DNA of 18,510 nucleotides from an uncultured bacterium (GTDB lineage Bacteria; Fidelibacterota; Marinisomatia; Marinisomatales; UBA1611). The DNA lies in the NCBI GenBank assembly GCA_938092125.1, contig CALKMQ010000108.1, forward strand, positions 1-18,510. The letters run 5' to 3'. The position numbers and the translations under genes are program-made. The notes under the pieces were generated by a model. The model was not told the DNA's origin and ran no database searches. It worked only from the letters and a program-made list of their open reading frames with translations. Shown here in pieces: positions 1 through 6,997 of the stretch (position 1 is its first letter; every line of letters starts with the position of its first letter).

Positions 1-290
1 TTGTTATCTAAATAATCGCCTTTATATTTTAAATTTCCTTTATCGTCCCAACCAGACCAAGTACCTGATTTAGCACCATTAACGATATCACCTTTTTCTT
101 TGCGCTCACCATTTTTATGAGTGCTGAAAGCGGGGCCATTATATACTTTTAAGTTATAAAACCACATTGAGCTGTAATCGGGCCTAGTAATAAAACGACC
201 GCCTCTATCAAATAATTTTTCATCCATGTCGACTGGGGTTTCAGAACAGCTAATAAAAAACAATAATAAATAAATAAATATTTTCTTCAT
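1..290 (-). CDS. MORN-variant repeat lipoprotein, C-terminus cut by window edge
   Basis: The frame is open from an ATG at 290 to the left edge, giving about 96 residues with the C-terminus missing. The N-terminus is a lipoprotein signal: MKK, a short hydrophobic stretch, then a lipobox ending in FFISC with the lipidated Cys near residue 15. The mature part carries the pattern 'F.THKNGERKEKGDIVNGAKSGTWSGWDDKGNLKYKGDY', split here as repeated N/D-G-x-x-x-x-x-G units, which is the YwqK/MORN-variant signature. The start is supported by a GGAG ribosome binding site (TTTGGAGTAATT before ATG). Such proteins are often annotated as 'toxin-antitoxin system YwqK family antitoxin', but a lipidated version is more likely an envelope protein of unknown role. 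It is one of three MORN-type proteins in the window. Confidence 0.8.
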   Translation of the reverse strand, partial: MKKIFIYLLLFFISCSETPVDMDEKLFDRGGRFITRPDYSSMWFYNLKVYNGPAFSTHKNGERKEKGDIVNGAKSGTWSGWDDKGNLKYKGDYLDN

Positions 291-356
291 AATTACTCCA
301 AAATTAATTCAAACCTAATATAAAAAAATTAAAACACGAACTAAATAATATGAACA

Positions 357-2114
357 CTATTTGAGAAAGAGCATCTTTTTCGATTTTAAAAAAGAAGGGG
401 TTTCAATTACGTATAGGTAAATACCTCCACTTACAGTCTGACCTTGCTCGTTTTTACCATCCCAATCGACATACCCTCTCCCCGCATCAGCCTTATGATT
501 TAAAATATTTTTAACCAGATTTCCATTTAAATCAAAAACAGATAAATTAACAAATTCACTCTTCCCAAGTTTGTAAGAAATTGTTGTCGATGGATTAAAA
601 GGGTTAGGATAATTTTGTCTCAAACTATATTCAATTGGTATATCAGGAGCATCTACTTCAAGTTGGTCTACTGAGAATGTTAAATACCGAATACTATCTG
701 CGCCACTGCCACCAATCGTAGTAATATCAATTCCATCTGAGACATCTACAGTCCAAGAAAGGTCATAAATACCATTTGTTAAATTTAAATTTTCAATGAT
801 AGATTGATTAGTTAATTGAAGTATCCTTTCCGTCATTGAGGTGTCAAAACAGACAGCATTATCTGAAATCGAACACATCTCAAAAGAGTATGTTAATTCT
901 TGACCATCTGTATCTACAGAGTTTGTCCATATGAACATATTGGGATTATTAATATTTGATGAGGTAACTGAAATATTTATTCCATTTTCAGGAGCTATCA
1001 TATCAAAACTTCCTGGCAATGTATTCACAAGTTCTACAGATACTACATTTGAAGAGTCAGATAATCCATCTGCTGTTTGCGCTCTTACATAATAACTGTA
1101 AATCCCTGGATTTCTCGGGCCGAGCAATGAACTTTCTCTGATTGTGGTGTTAAAATTAACATAATCTGGTTGAACAACATCCGCCACAACGCCGTTTTCA
1201 AATACAAAATAATTAGATATATCTCTTCCATTTGAATTAATTGGCTCAATCCATACATCCTGTTTTAAAGGACCAATATCTATTTTTACATTTTCCATAC
1301 TATAATTATATAAAGAGCTGTTAGGAATCATGTTATTATTTGAATTTGACAATATTACTTCCCTTGAATCTTCCGAATTGTCACCGGGTAAAAGGCTTAT
1401 TGATAAAAGCCAATCAAAATCAAGAGAAGAACCTTCTTGGGCAGAAAGATTAAGCGTAGACTCAAAACAACCACCTACTGGACACCAAATAATTACATTA
1501 CCCAGAGATTCATTGGCCGGTCCTATATCGGCACCAGCTGGAAAATTAACGTAATCATAAAGCCAGTAACCAAACCATAATGTTTTGGTACTATCTATTT
1601 CATATGTTGATGGTATTACATCATTTTCGATGGATTGTCCTGGCACATGATTTTTAAGTTGGATTGTATTCCATTCATTTTCAAAAGCAGTATTTTCTGA
1701 GAAAGATATTTTTGGGGCGCTCAAAACTAAATTTGTCCTACCAACAATATCAGGGATTATGCTGGTTGAATCGGTTTCAAAAACAAGCGGTTGAAATGAT
1801 GCAGAATCAGAATCTGCTGAAGGCACAAAAGCGATATCTTTAACAAGCATCCCATGGTAATCAGCTAGAAGAGAATCAGGAAATTTATGACAATAGAAAG
1901 CCGGAGCACTACTAGCCCCTATTCCTCCAAAATATTGAAGGTTTGAATGACTAATCCACTGTCGTCTAAAATTTTCGGGAGTTTCCCATGATAATTGAAC
2001 CCCACCAATTGATGCAGCATCTATCTGGAAATTTGTAGGAGTATTACCATCTTGTGAAAGCAATGTATTAACGATTATAAAGTAACACACAAGCAAATTA
2101 TAAAAAGATTTCAT
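357..2114 (-). CDS. Secreted multi-domain protein with type IX-style C-terminal sorting domain
   Basis: This 585-residue exported protein has a signal peptide at residues 1-20 (MKSFYNLLVCYFIIVNTLLS). It is followed by the start of a fibronectin-III-like domain (about 26-50, ending QLSWETPE), a long insert of unknown fold, and a second FN3-like edge near 'YSYYVRAQTADGLSDSSNVV'. An Ig-like domain containing a 'W.NS.DTDGQELTY' motif covers about 370-480. The last 94 residues (about 492-585) are a FlgD-Ig/Por-type sorting domain: NYPNPFNPSTTISY, then VFDLNGNLVKNIL, then GYVDWDGKNEQG and SGGIYLYVI. In Bacteroidetes and relatives such tails direct cargo through the type IX system to the cell surface or medium. 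No secretion machinery is encoded here. The middle region's function is not recognisable; it has no obvious catalytic motif, so adhesion or substrate binding is only a guess. Confidence 0.9.
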   Translation of the reverse strand: MKSFYNLLVCYFIIVNTLLSQDGNTPTNFQIDAASIGGVQLSWETPENFRRQWISHSNLQYFGGIGASSAPAFYCHKFPDSLLADYHGMLVKDIAFVPSADSDSASFQPLVFETDSTSIIPDIVGRTNLVLSAPKISFSENTAFENEWNTIQLKNHVPGQSIENDVIPSTYEIDSTKTLWFGYWLYDYVNFPAGADIGPANESLGNVIIWCPVGGCFESTLNLSAQEGSSLDFDWLLSISLLPGDNSEDSREVILSNSNNNMIPNSSLYNYSMENVKIDIGPLKQDVWIEPINSNGRDISNYFVFENGVVADVVQPDYVNFNTTIRESSLLGPRNPGIYSYYVRAQTADGLSDSSNVVSVELVNTLPGSFDMIAPENGINISVTSSNINNPNMFIWTNSVDTDGQELTYSFEMCSISDNAVCFDTSMTERILQLTNQSIIENLNLTNGIYDLSWTVDVSDGIDITTIGGSGADSIRYLTFSVDQLEVDAPDIPIEYSLRQNYPNPFNPSTTISYKLGKSEFVNLSVFDLNGNLVKNILNHKADAGRGYVDWDGKNEQGQTVSGGIYLYVIETPSFLKSKKMLFLK

Positions 2115-2168
2115 ACACCTCGATTCCTTCGTTTAATACATTAATATTATTAAAACTTAAAAATAATC

Positions 2169-2190
2169 TTTGTCATAAAAAAATGACAAA
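2169..2190. terminator. Short hairpin between two minus-strand genes
   Basis: TTTGTCAT and ATGACAAA form an 8-bp perfect stem around a six-base A loop. On the minus strand the stem is followed within a few bases by a T-rich run (GATTATTTTTAAGTTTT). That would suit a weak intrinsic terminator for the Rossmann-fold gene upstream, just before the secreted-protein gene starts. The stem is AT-rich, so an operator for the downstream gene is also possible. Confidence 0.35.
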
Positions 2191-2263
2191 ATACTATGGA
2201 TTATAAAAATAATTTAATTTATTTATCAAAAAACAATGCCTCAATAGTTTTACATACAATATA

Positions 2264-2992
2264 TCAAAGTGTTATTGAAGATTTTATACAATTATTACCA
2301 ATGTATACTATGGATTCAGTTTTATTTGACTGTTCCATAATCGCTTCTGAATCACGTTTCATTGCTGAAGCGAGTAAGCTTACGGGCAAGCCCATGTTAG
2401 AGTCATTAAAGAATTGTTGTAGGGATGAAGTCTCATCATAATATCTTATTAGCATTCCTGGTCTAAATATCGAAACATTATTAAAATTGTAATGACTAGT
2501 TAATGTTTCTTCTTTCAGGCCTATAGTTTTAGCGTATAGAAGAGGATGAATCCAATCAACTGAAAAACCATCTGGATTAGCACCACTTGCAGATATAACA
2601 GACGCATTAGGTATTTCGGCTTTATTTGCTAACTCAGCAGACTTTAAAGATATACCATATTCGATATCGACAAATTGTTTGGCACCTCCAGCAATTTTTC
2701 TTGTTGTTCCAATACAGTTAAAAAATGAATCATGTCCTTTCCAATGATCAAATGTTTGATCGAGTTTGTCGAAAGAATCAATAATTACCTCATTCAGTTT
2801 TTTATAACTATTGCCCTCTAAAACTGGTTTGCGGCTAACTGTTGTTATCTTTTCCCATTTATCACTTTCCAGTAATAATTTAACAAGTTTTGACCCCGTT
2901 GCTCCAGTTGCTCCAACAATAATTCCTCTATTTTTTTTCTTGGAGATATCACCTCTAGGATGGTTGGTAAGTTTATTTTTATAAATTCTCAT
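2264..2992 (-). CDS. TIP30/HTATIP2-like atypical short-chain dehydrogenase (NAD(P)-binding)
   Basis: This 242-residue Rossmann protein has the glycine motif GATGATG at residues 27-33 followed by 'SKLVKLLLES' and an 'SRK' turn typical of NADP binding. The TIP30/CC3 hallmarks follow: 'GHDSFFNCIGTTR' (about 86-98), 'LKSAELA' (116-122), the 'SASGAN' strand (134-139) and 'SIFRPGMLIR' (about 174-183). Relatives are atypical SDRs of unclear substrate. Tyr153 lies where the catalytic Tyr of the YxxxK motif should be, but position 157 is Ile rather than Lys, so dehydrogenase chemistry may be lost. A 22-residue basic leader precedes the fold; no internal ATG, GTG or TTG in frame offers a shorter start. 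The ribosome binding site is weak. The gene sits alone between the TerB-like gene and the secreted protein. Confidence 0.85.
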   Translation of the reverse strand: MRIYKNKLTNHPRGDISKKKNRGIIVGATGATGSKLVKLLLESDKWEKITTVSRKPVLEGNSYKKLNEVIIDSFDKLDQTFDHWKGHDSFFNCIGTTRKIAGGAKQFVDIEYGISLKSAELANKAEIPNASVISASGANPDGFSVDWIHPLLYAKTIGLKEETLTSHYNFNNVSIFRPGMLIRYYDETSSLQQFFNDSNMGLPVSLLASAMKRDSEAIMEQSNKTESIVYIGNNCIKSSITL

Positions 2993-3046
2993 AATATCTT
3001 ACATATCGCTTGTTATTCATAAATTAGTTCCAGAAGCTTGTCCTGA

Positions 3047-3382
3047 TTATGCTTTCATTATTTTTTTGAGCATCTTGAAAATAGATTGTTCATACTTATC
3101 AAAATTACCATCAGCTAAATAGACTTCTTTTACATCATAAAGCAGCGCATCAATTTGTTTTTGGTTATATTTCTTTATACTAACATATTGATTAATAATT
3201 GATGATCGTTGATGATCATTCAAATTATCAGATTCTGATTTAACTTTTTCAATTGTTTTAACATCAAATTTTGATTCTATCAATTTTCGTTCATCAGCAT
3301 TGTATTCAAAATTTGAGTCAGCCGCGTACAAACATAAATATGCTTTAAACTCTAATTCTGTCCAATTTTTATAATTGTTCAT
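3047..3382 (-). CDS. TerB-like all-helical protein
   Basis: This small soluble protein of 111 residues has no signal peptide. Two similar acidic segments stand out: 'YAADSNFEYNADERKLIE' (about 19-36) and 'YLADGNFDKYEQSIF' (about 88-102). They are spaced like the paired metal-binding helices of the TerB / DjlA N-terminal family, whose signature is an A-D-G-x-hydrophobic-x-x-x-E pattern. The middle (about 40-75) is amphipathic helix. A strong ribosome binding site (AAAAAGGAGTTTT before ATG) fixes the start. TerB-like domains occur in stress-linked or membrane-associated complexes, often calcium-binding; nothing nearby shows a tellurite-resistance cluster, so 'tellurite resistance' should not be inferred. 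Confidence 0.65.
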   Translation of the reverse strand: MNNYKNWTELEFKAYLCLYAADSNFEYNADERKLIESKFDVKTIEKVKSESDNLNDHQRSSIINQYVSIKKYNQKQIDALLYDVKEVYLADGNFDKYEQSIFKMLKKIMKA

Positions 3383-3511
3383 AAAACTCCTTTTTCCATT
3401 TAAAACATTAAATGATAGTTTATAAAATTAGCATCTTATTCTTCTACACAATAGATATAACAAATAGAATATTTATCAAAATTTTTTAATTAATTAAAGA
3501 TAACTATCTTT

Positions 3512-3937
3512 TTATAATCGGATATAACATAAAACAAGAAGCCTCAAAGACCACAACAAAGTTCGCGACCAATTTATTGAAATTAACCTGTTTACAATTA
3601 TTTCATTATAGCCACTAATTAGAACTTGGTGCATTTTTGTAAAAAAAATAAAAGTTATACCCCAGATGGTCAACAAGATAATTAATGAAGAAATAAATAA
3701 AAAGTTTGAACTAAATCCAAATTGGAGCATCGTGATGCCCGTAATAAATTCAATTATCATCGCAGGAACGACAATAAAGGAAATGCGGCTCATATGAAAT
3801 TGTTGAAATTTTGAATAATCAGACTTTTGAATGAAATGAAAAGAAGGATAATGCAAAAGCTGTATAACCCATATCACACCCACCATAATAGAAGTTGCTA
3901 AAAAATGAATATCGATAAGGAGGTTTAAATTAAACAT
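3512..3937 (-). CDS. Four-helix integral membrane protein, histidine-rich, function unknown
   Basis: The protein has 141 residues in four predicted membrane segments (about 6-27, 53-71, 78-98 and 122-140). It has residues of the kind conserved in unnamed small membrane families: His11 in helix 1, W23 and Q26, 'HYPSF' at 30-34, H48 and R51, P58 and E63 in helix 2, H103, and a terminal 'NWSRTLLWSLR' (122-132). Four histidines near the membrane faces could bind haem or a metal, but that is inference. There is no convincing Shine-Dalgarno site before the ATG. The neighbouring kynureninase gene lies 155 bp upstream on the same strand, so a shared transcript is possible but not shown. Confidence 0.7.
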   Translation of the reverse strand: MFNLNLLIDIHFLATSIMVGVIWVIQLLHYPSFHFIQKSDYSKFQQFHMSRISFIVVPAMIIEFITGITMLQFGFSSNFLFISSLIILLTIWGITFIFFTKMHQVLISGYNEIIVNRLISINWSRTLLWSLRLLVLCYIRL

Positions 3938-3991
3938 TGATGGCCCTAATGTTTGGTTGATTGATTAGTAATTAATCTCATAAATTATATT

Positions 3992-4096
3992 ATGGATATA
4001 AACGATTTAATTGAAAACAATCCTGCATTATTTAGAGTAATTGCAATCATCGGCGGCTTACTGATAGGTTACATAATTTACTTATTTCAGATTTAG
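3992..4096 (+). CDS. Possible 34-residue single-span membrane peptide
   Basis: This is a short frame with ATG start and TAG stop. It reads MDINDLIENNPALFRVIAII at the N-terminus, then GGLLIGYIIYLFQI, so a polar acidic head is followed by one clean membrane helix with a GG pair. It occupies the gap between the kynureninase stop and the four-helix membrane gene, and its stop overlaps the kynureninase stop by two bases on the opposite strand. No ribosome binding site is visible, which lowers confidence. The transmembrane-like composition across the full length of an otherwise non-coding gap is the reason for listing it. Confidence 0.38.
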   Translation: MDINDLIENNPALFRVIAIIGGLLIGYIIYLFQI

Positions 4097-5367
4097 TATA
4101 TTTTTTTTCCATCAAAATCTTTTATTTTTTCGTAAGATTTTTTTTCAGTTAGTTCCTTAATCTTCATCATGCCTAGATAGACTTCAGAATAGCTCATTGC
4201 TAAGGGAGAAATAGCAATCCTTATCTGGTTAGGTTGCCTGTAATCAACAATGACATTTTCATATTTACGTAAGGCGATACTTATGTTTCTAGCTTTATCA
4301 TGCATAAGAGAGAGGTGACCACCCCTTTTGTTTTTATCTCTTGGTGTCATTAGTTTAAAGCCTAAACTCTTTAGATATATATCATATAGTTTAATCATGA
4401 CTTCAGTGCCTTCTTGAGCCTTTAGTACTACATTTTTCATTCCAGCTCTATTTATCATATCAATCGCTACATTCACACATCTTATTCCGAGTATCGAGGG
4501 ACTTGCAATTTGAAAGCCTCGAATATCTGGGCTTTTGATAAATTTAGGTCCCATTTCAAACTGGTCTTTCTGAGCAAACCATCCTTGAATTGGAACATCA
4601 AGTTTTTCTTGAAGATTTTTTTTAACATATAAATACGCAGGCGACCCAGGACCAGATGATAAATATTTATATGTACATCCAACGGCTAAATCAATTTCAT
4701 TTTTTGAGAAATCAAGATGGACTGAACCCGCGGCATGACTAGCATCCCAGACGGTCAAAGCACCATATTCTCTGACTAATTTTGTAATTTCTTTAATAGG
4801 ATTAAGAGCACCAGACCTATACTGTAATACTTGAAAAGTTACTAGCGCAACATCTTCATTAAGATGAGGTTTTAACATTGCAGTCGTAATCCGTTCATAT
4901 TCGTCAACATCCGTTTTTTCATTATCAATGATAAAAAGTTTTAGACCAAAATCTTTTGCAATACCTTCTAATATATATCTATCCGTTGGAAAGTTAGCAG
5001 CATCGGTTATAATAGTTTTACGGTCTGAAGCTGCTTTCACGACAGCTGAGCAAATTTGAAAAAAATTAACGGAAGTGGTATCACACACTAAAACCTCGCC
5101 TGAATTTGCACCCAGAACATTTTTTGCTAATAAATCACCACTAACTTGAGCTTCATTTATCCAATTTTCCCAACCTTCAACTAATTGATTACCCCACTCC
5201 TCTGTAATAAAGGAACTTAAATCACGAATTGTTTTTTTAGGCAAACGCCCAAGAGAGTTTCCATCTAAGTATAAAAGATTTCTTTTTTGAAAATGAAATT
5301 CATTTCTGAAATTTGAAATTGGATCAGATTGATCTAGCTTTTTTATTTCGTTAAGACCCAAGGACAT
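4093..5367 (-). CDS. kynU: Kynureninase
   Basis: This is a PLP-dependent fold-type I enzyme that hydrolyses L-kynurenine to anthranilate and alanine (or the 3-hydroxy form to 3-hydroxyanthranilate), in tryptophan degradation or NAD synthesis. The length of 424 residues is normal. Diagnostic segments are 'YLDGNSLGRLPK' (33-44), 'EEWGNQLVEGW' (56-66), 'VTFQVLQYRSGAL' (176-188), 'WDASHAAGSV' with Asp208 and His211, 'CTYKYLSSGPGSPA' (231-244) with Lys234 as the PLP lysine, 'IQGWFAQ' (260-266) and 'RGFQIASPSILG' (283-294). No other kynurenine-pathway gene (dioxygenase, formamidase, 3-hydroxyanthranilate dioxygenase) lies in the window. The ribosome binding site is poor (TTTAAAGC before ATG). It is divergent from the hypothetical gene on plus, with about 48 bp between starts. 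Confidence 0.95.
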   Translation of the reverse strand: MSLGLNEIKKLDQSDPISNFRNEFHFQKRNLLYLDGNSLGRLPKKTIRDLSSFITEEWGNQLVEGWENWINEAQVSGDLLAKNVLGANSGEVLVCDTTSVNFFQICSAVVKAASDRKTIITDAANFPTDRYILEGIAKDFGLKLFIIDNEKTDVDEYERITTAMLKPHLNEDVALVTFQVLQYRSGALNPIKEITKLVREYGALTVWDASHAAGSVHLDFSKNEIDLAVGCTYKYLSSGPGSPAYLYVKKNLQEKLDVPIQGWFAQKDQFEMGPKFIKSPDIRGFQIASPSILGIRCVNVAIDMINRAGMKNVVLKAQEGTEVMIKLYDIYLKSLGFKLMTPRDKNKRGGHLSLMHDKARNISIALRKYENVIVDYRQPNQIRIAISPLAMSYSEVYLGMMKIKELTEKKSYEKIKDFDGKKIY

Positions 5368-5415
5368 GCTTTAAATTATTTGAAATTTTTAGTTATATCT
5401 AGTTTAATTCAATAT

Positions 5416-6045
5416 ATGGTAAACATACAAATAAGAGGAAATTTGATTGAAGTAGTTTTAGAAAAACTTTCTGCAAATGAAATATCTAAATTACAAAAAA
5501 CTACAACACCTCAAATCAGCTTATTAAGAGACATAGAAAAACAAAAGATCAATACACATAATAATATTTATCGAAACATTTTGCCAGTTATAGATGATAG
5601 CTTAGAGTTACAAGTTTCATCTTTTGATAATGACAATTATTATGATGATGGTTACACATTTTTCAGATCTAATCTCGATAATATTGGTCATCAAGACAAA
5701 AACGTCACGATATCAATGGAAAAAATCGATATTGAATATTTTTTAATAAAATTAAACTATGGTTATGGTGCTGGTTTTGAAACGGAGATAATAGACTTAG
5801 ACTATAAAAGCTTTGAGACAGATAAACTGAATTTCAAATCAACTTTTCTGTTCGAAACATACAACCGAGTTCTTCATTCACTTAGCCTTAATTATTTAGG
5901 CTTAGAGGACTTGGGGCGTAATAAATTGGAAATTTTGAAGACGGAACTATTACTTGTAAAAAGTAACAAAAAGTTAAAAGAGTTAGATTTGAGTACTAAA
6001 ATTTCAAATCAAGTAAAGATTGTAGACAACATAAGCTCTAGTTGA
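5416..6045 (+). CDS. Hypothetical protein, about 209 residues
   Basis: No family is recognised. I start it at the ATG at 5416 (MVNIQIRGNLIEVVLEKLSA), because the frame's upstream extension begins at a TTG (5380) with no ribosome binding site and adds a short hydrophobic piece overlapping the promoter region of kynureninase; the longer form cannot be excluded. The protein appears soluble. It has a short beta-rich start, a charged helix with 'LLRDIEKQKI', an acidic Tyr/Asp-rich stretch (FDNDNYYDDGYTFF), a Gly-rich 'NYGYGAGFETEIIDLDY' and a helical C-terminus (about 150-200) rich in Leu and Lys. It ends just before a strong hairpin terminator, facing proteorhodopsin. Codon use looks like that of its neighbours. 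Confidence 0.65.
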   Translation: MVNIQIRGNLIEVVLEKLSANEISKLQKTTTPQISLLRDIEKQKINTHNNIYRNILPVIDDSLELQVSSFDNDNYYDDGYTFFRSNLDNIGHQDKNVTISMEKIDIEYFLIKLNYGYGAGFETEIIDLDYKSFETDKLNFKSTFLFETYNRVLHSLSLNYLGLEDLGRNKLEILKTELLLVKSNKKLKELDLSTKISNQVKIVDNISSS

Positions 6046-6060
6046 ACTACAACTTTAAAT

Positions 6061-6095
6061 TAATAGTCAGGCAGTAAAAGCCTGCCTGACTATTA
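6061..6095. terminator. Bidirectional hairpin terminator between convergent genes
   Basis: TAATAGTCAGGCAG (6061-6074) is the perfect reverse complement of CTGCCTGACTATTA (6082-6095), with a seven-base loop TAAAAGC. A further T-A pair extends the stem to 15 bp. It has a GC core and AT-rich flanks, and sits in the 64-bp gap between the ends of the plus-strand hypothetical gene and minus-strand proteorhodopsin, where a two-way terminator is expected. It is the strongest hairpin in the window. Confidence 0.85.
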
Positions 6096-6109
6096 AAGAA
6101 CGTTTTGTA

Positions 6110-6811
6110 CTACTTAGAACTATCCATTGTTGCACCTACCCAAATAGCTAAACCAAACGCAGTTTTATTTACTAAATCTGCAATATTGTATACGACATTT
6201 ATCGTATCAAAGTTAGGTTCGCCACCAGACAAATATCCTAAAAAGTATCCAATTGGGTAAATTGCCCAACCAACAGTAACAATTAGCCTTAAAGTATTAA
6301 AAGCAAATTGACCGCCTGCATTTTTACTGTTTTCGCTAAGCTTTGCAGCTTCCCCTGCAAAAATTTCATAGATAATATATATCCAACCAGCCATTCCGAT
6401 TACAAAGCCGATGGTAGCATCCATTAGACCTGCTTCTCCTAAGAAACCAAAAACAAGCATTACTAATGATGCACCCAATAATCGCCAAAATAAAATACTT
6501 GTTACTGCTGTTACAGCCGCAAGAATTAAATAAAACTCGACTATTTGAAGTGGAACAGTAATAAGCCAATCGATATATCGGAAAACCGTTGTGACTTCGC
6601 CCTGTAGATGAGCTTCTCTCATGTATAAGTAATGCCAGAATGCTAGACCTGTTACGAGTCCTGCAACAGTCATAGATGTTCTCCATTTTGCGTTAACATC
6701 AGATCTTTCTATAAAGAAAAATACTGTTGATGCCAGCATTATCGCTGTGGCTAACCAAAAAGTCATACCAACGTAATCATTCTCAGCTAACAAAGTCATT
6801 GAAGCTATCAT
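6110..6811 (-). CDS. Proteorhodopsin, light-driven proton pump, blue-tuned
   Basis: This is a seven-helix microbial rhodopsin of 233 residues. The retinal Schiff-base lysine is Lys216 in 'NIADLVNKTAFGL'. Helix C reads 'RYIDWLITVPLQIVEFY': Asp81 (proton acceptor), Thr85 and Glu92 (proton donor) form the DTE set of an outward proton pump. Gln89 is at the spectral-tuning site (position 105 of the reference green protein), which predicts blue absorption. His60 in 'AFWHYLYMR' matches the His that partners the acceptor Asp. 'GWAIYPIGYFLGY' in helix F is also typical. A good ribosome binding site (AAAAGGAGTAAAT before ATG) fixes the start. Retinal-forming genes (blh, crt) are absent, so retinal must be made elsewhere in the genome or imported. 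It appears to be monocistronic, with its own promoter and terminator. Confidence 0.97.
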   Translation of the reverse strand: MIASMTLLAENDYVGMTFWLATAIMLASTVFFFIERSDVNAKWRTSMTVAGLVTGLAFWHYLYMREAHLQGEVTTVFRYIDWLITVPLQIVEFYLILAAVTAVTSILFWRLLGASLVMLVFGFLGEAGLMDATIGFVIGMAGWIYIIYEIFAGEAAKLSENSKNAGGQFAFNTLRLIVTVGWAIYPIGYFLGYLSGGEPNFDTINVVYNIADLVNKTAFGLAIWVGATMDSSK

Positions 6812-6833
6812 ATTTACTCCTTTTGTTCATTTG

Positions 6834-6858
6834 TAAACGCTTAAATCATTTAAACGCT
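6834..6858. repeat. Direct repeat TAAACGCT x2 in proteorhodopsin leader
   Basis: TAAACGCT occurs at 6834-6841 and again at 6851-6858, 17 bp apart start to start (about 1.6 helical turns). Both lie in the untranslated leader just upstream of the proteorhodopsin ribosome binding site. It could be a pair of regulator half-sites; chance is not excluded in such AT-rich DNA. Confidence 0.3.
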
Positions 6859-6896
6859 AAAAATATCAATTAGAATGAAATCCAATTAATTAGTGA

Positions 6897-6925
6897 AATT
6901 ATTACTCGGATATAAGAATTGTCAA
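6897..6925 (-). promoter_or_regulatory. Candidate sigma-70 type promoter for proteorhodopsin
   Basis: On the minus strand a perfect TTGACA (6925-6920) is followed after 17 bases by ATAATT (6902-6897), a plausible -10 box. This would give a leader of about 80 bases before the proteorhodopsin ATG. Consensus elements for this lineage are not known to me, so this is a pattern match only. Confidence 0.45.
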
Positions 6926-6997
6926 TACAAAAATCTTAACCCAGGTTTAGACTTTTAATTGGACAAGGAGTGATAAAAAGTTATCTTTTTAAATTAA

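Noticed and set aside
1330..1554. 74-codon frame on plus inside the secreted-protein gene
   Set aside because: It is wholly antisense to a protein with a recognisable signal peptide and sorting domain, and shows no motifs of its own.
2196..2441. 81-codon frame on the plus strand
   Set aside because: Most of it is antisense to the end of the TIP30-like gene, which has clear family motifs; the non-overlapping start has no ribosome binding site.
3047..3382. Tellurite-resistance locus
   Set aside because: Only a TerB-like fold pattern is present; none of the other ter genes is nearby.
3496..3511. Short AT-only hairpin at the end of the four-helix membrane gene
   Set aside because: The stem is six weak A/T-rich pairs in very AT-rich DNA, which is not distinguishable from chance.
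4482..4682. 66-codon frame inside kynureninase
   Set aside because: It is an out-of-frame shadow of conserved kynureninase sequence.
6366..6686. 106-codon frame on minus inside proteorhodopsin
   Set aside because: It is an alternative frame of the rhodopsin gene with a Ser/Cys-rich, low-quality composition.
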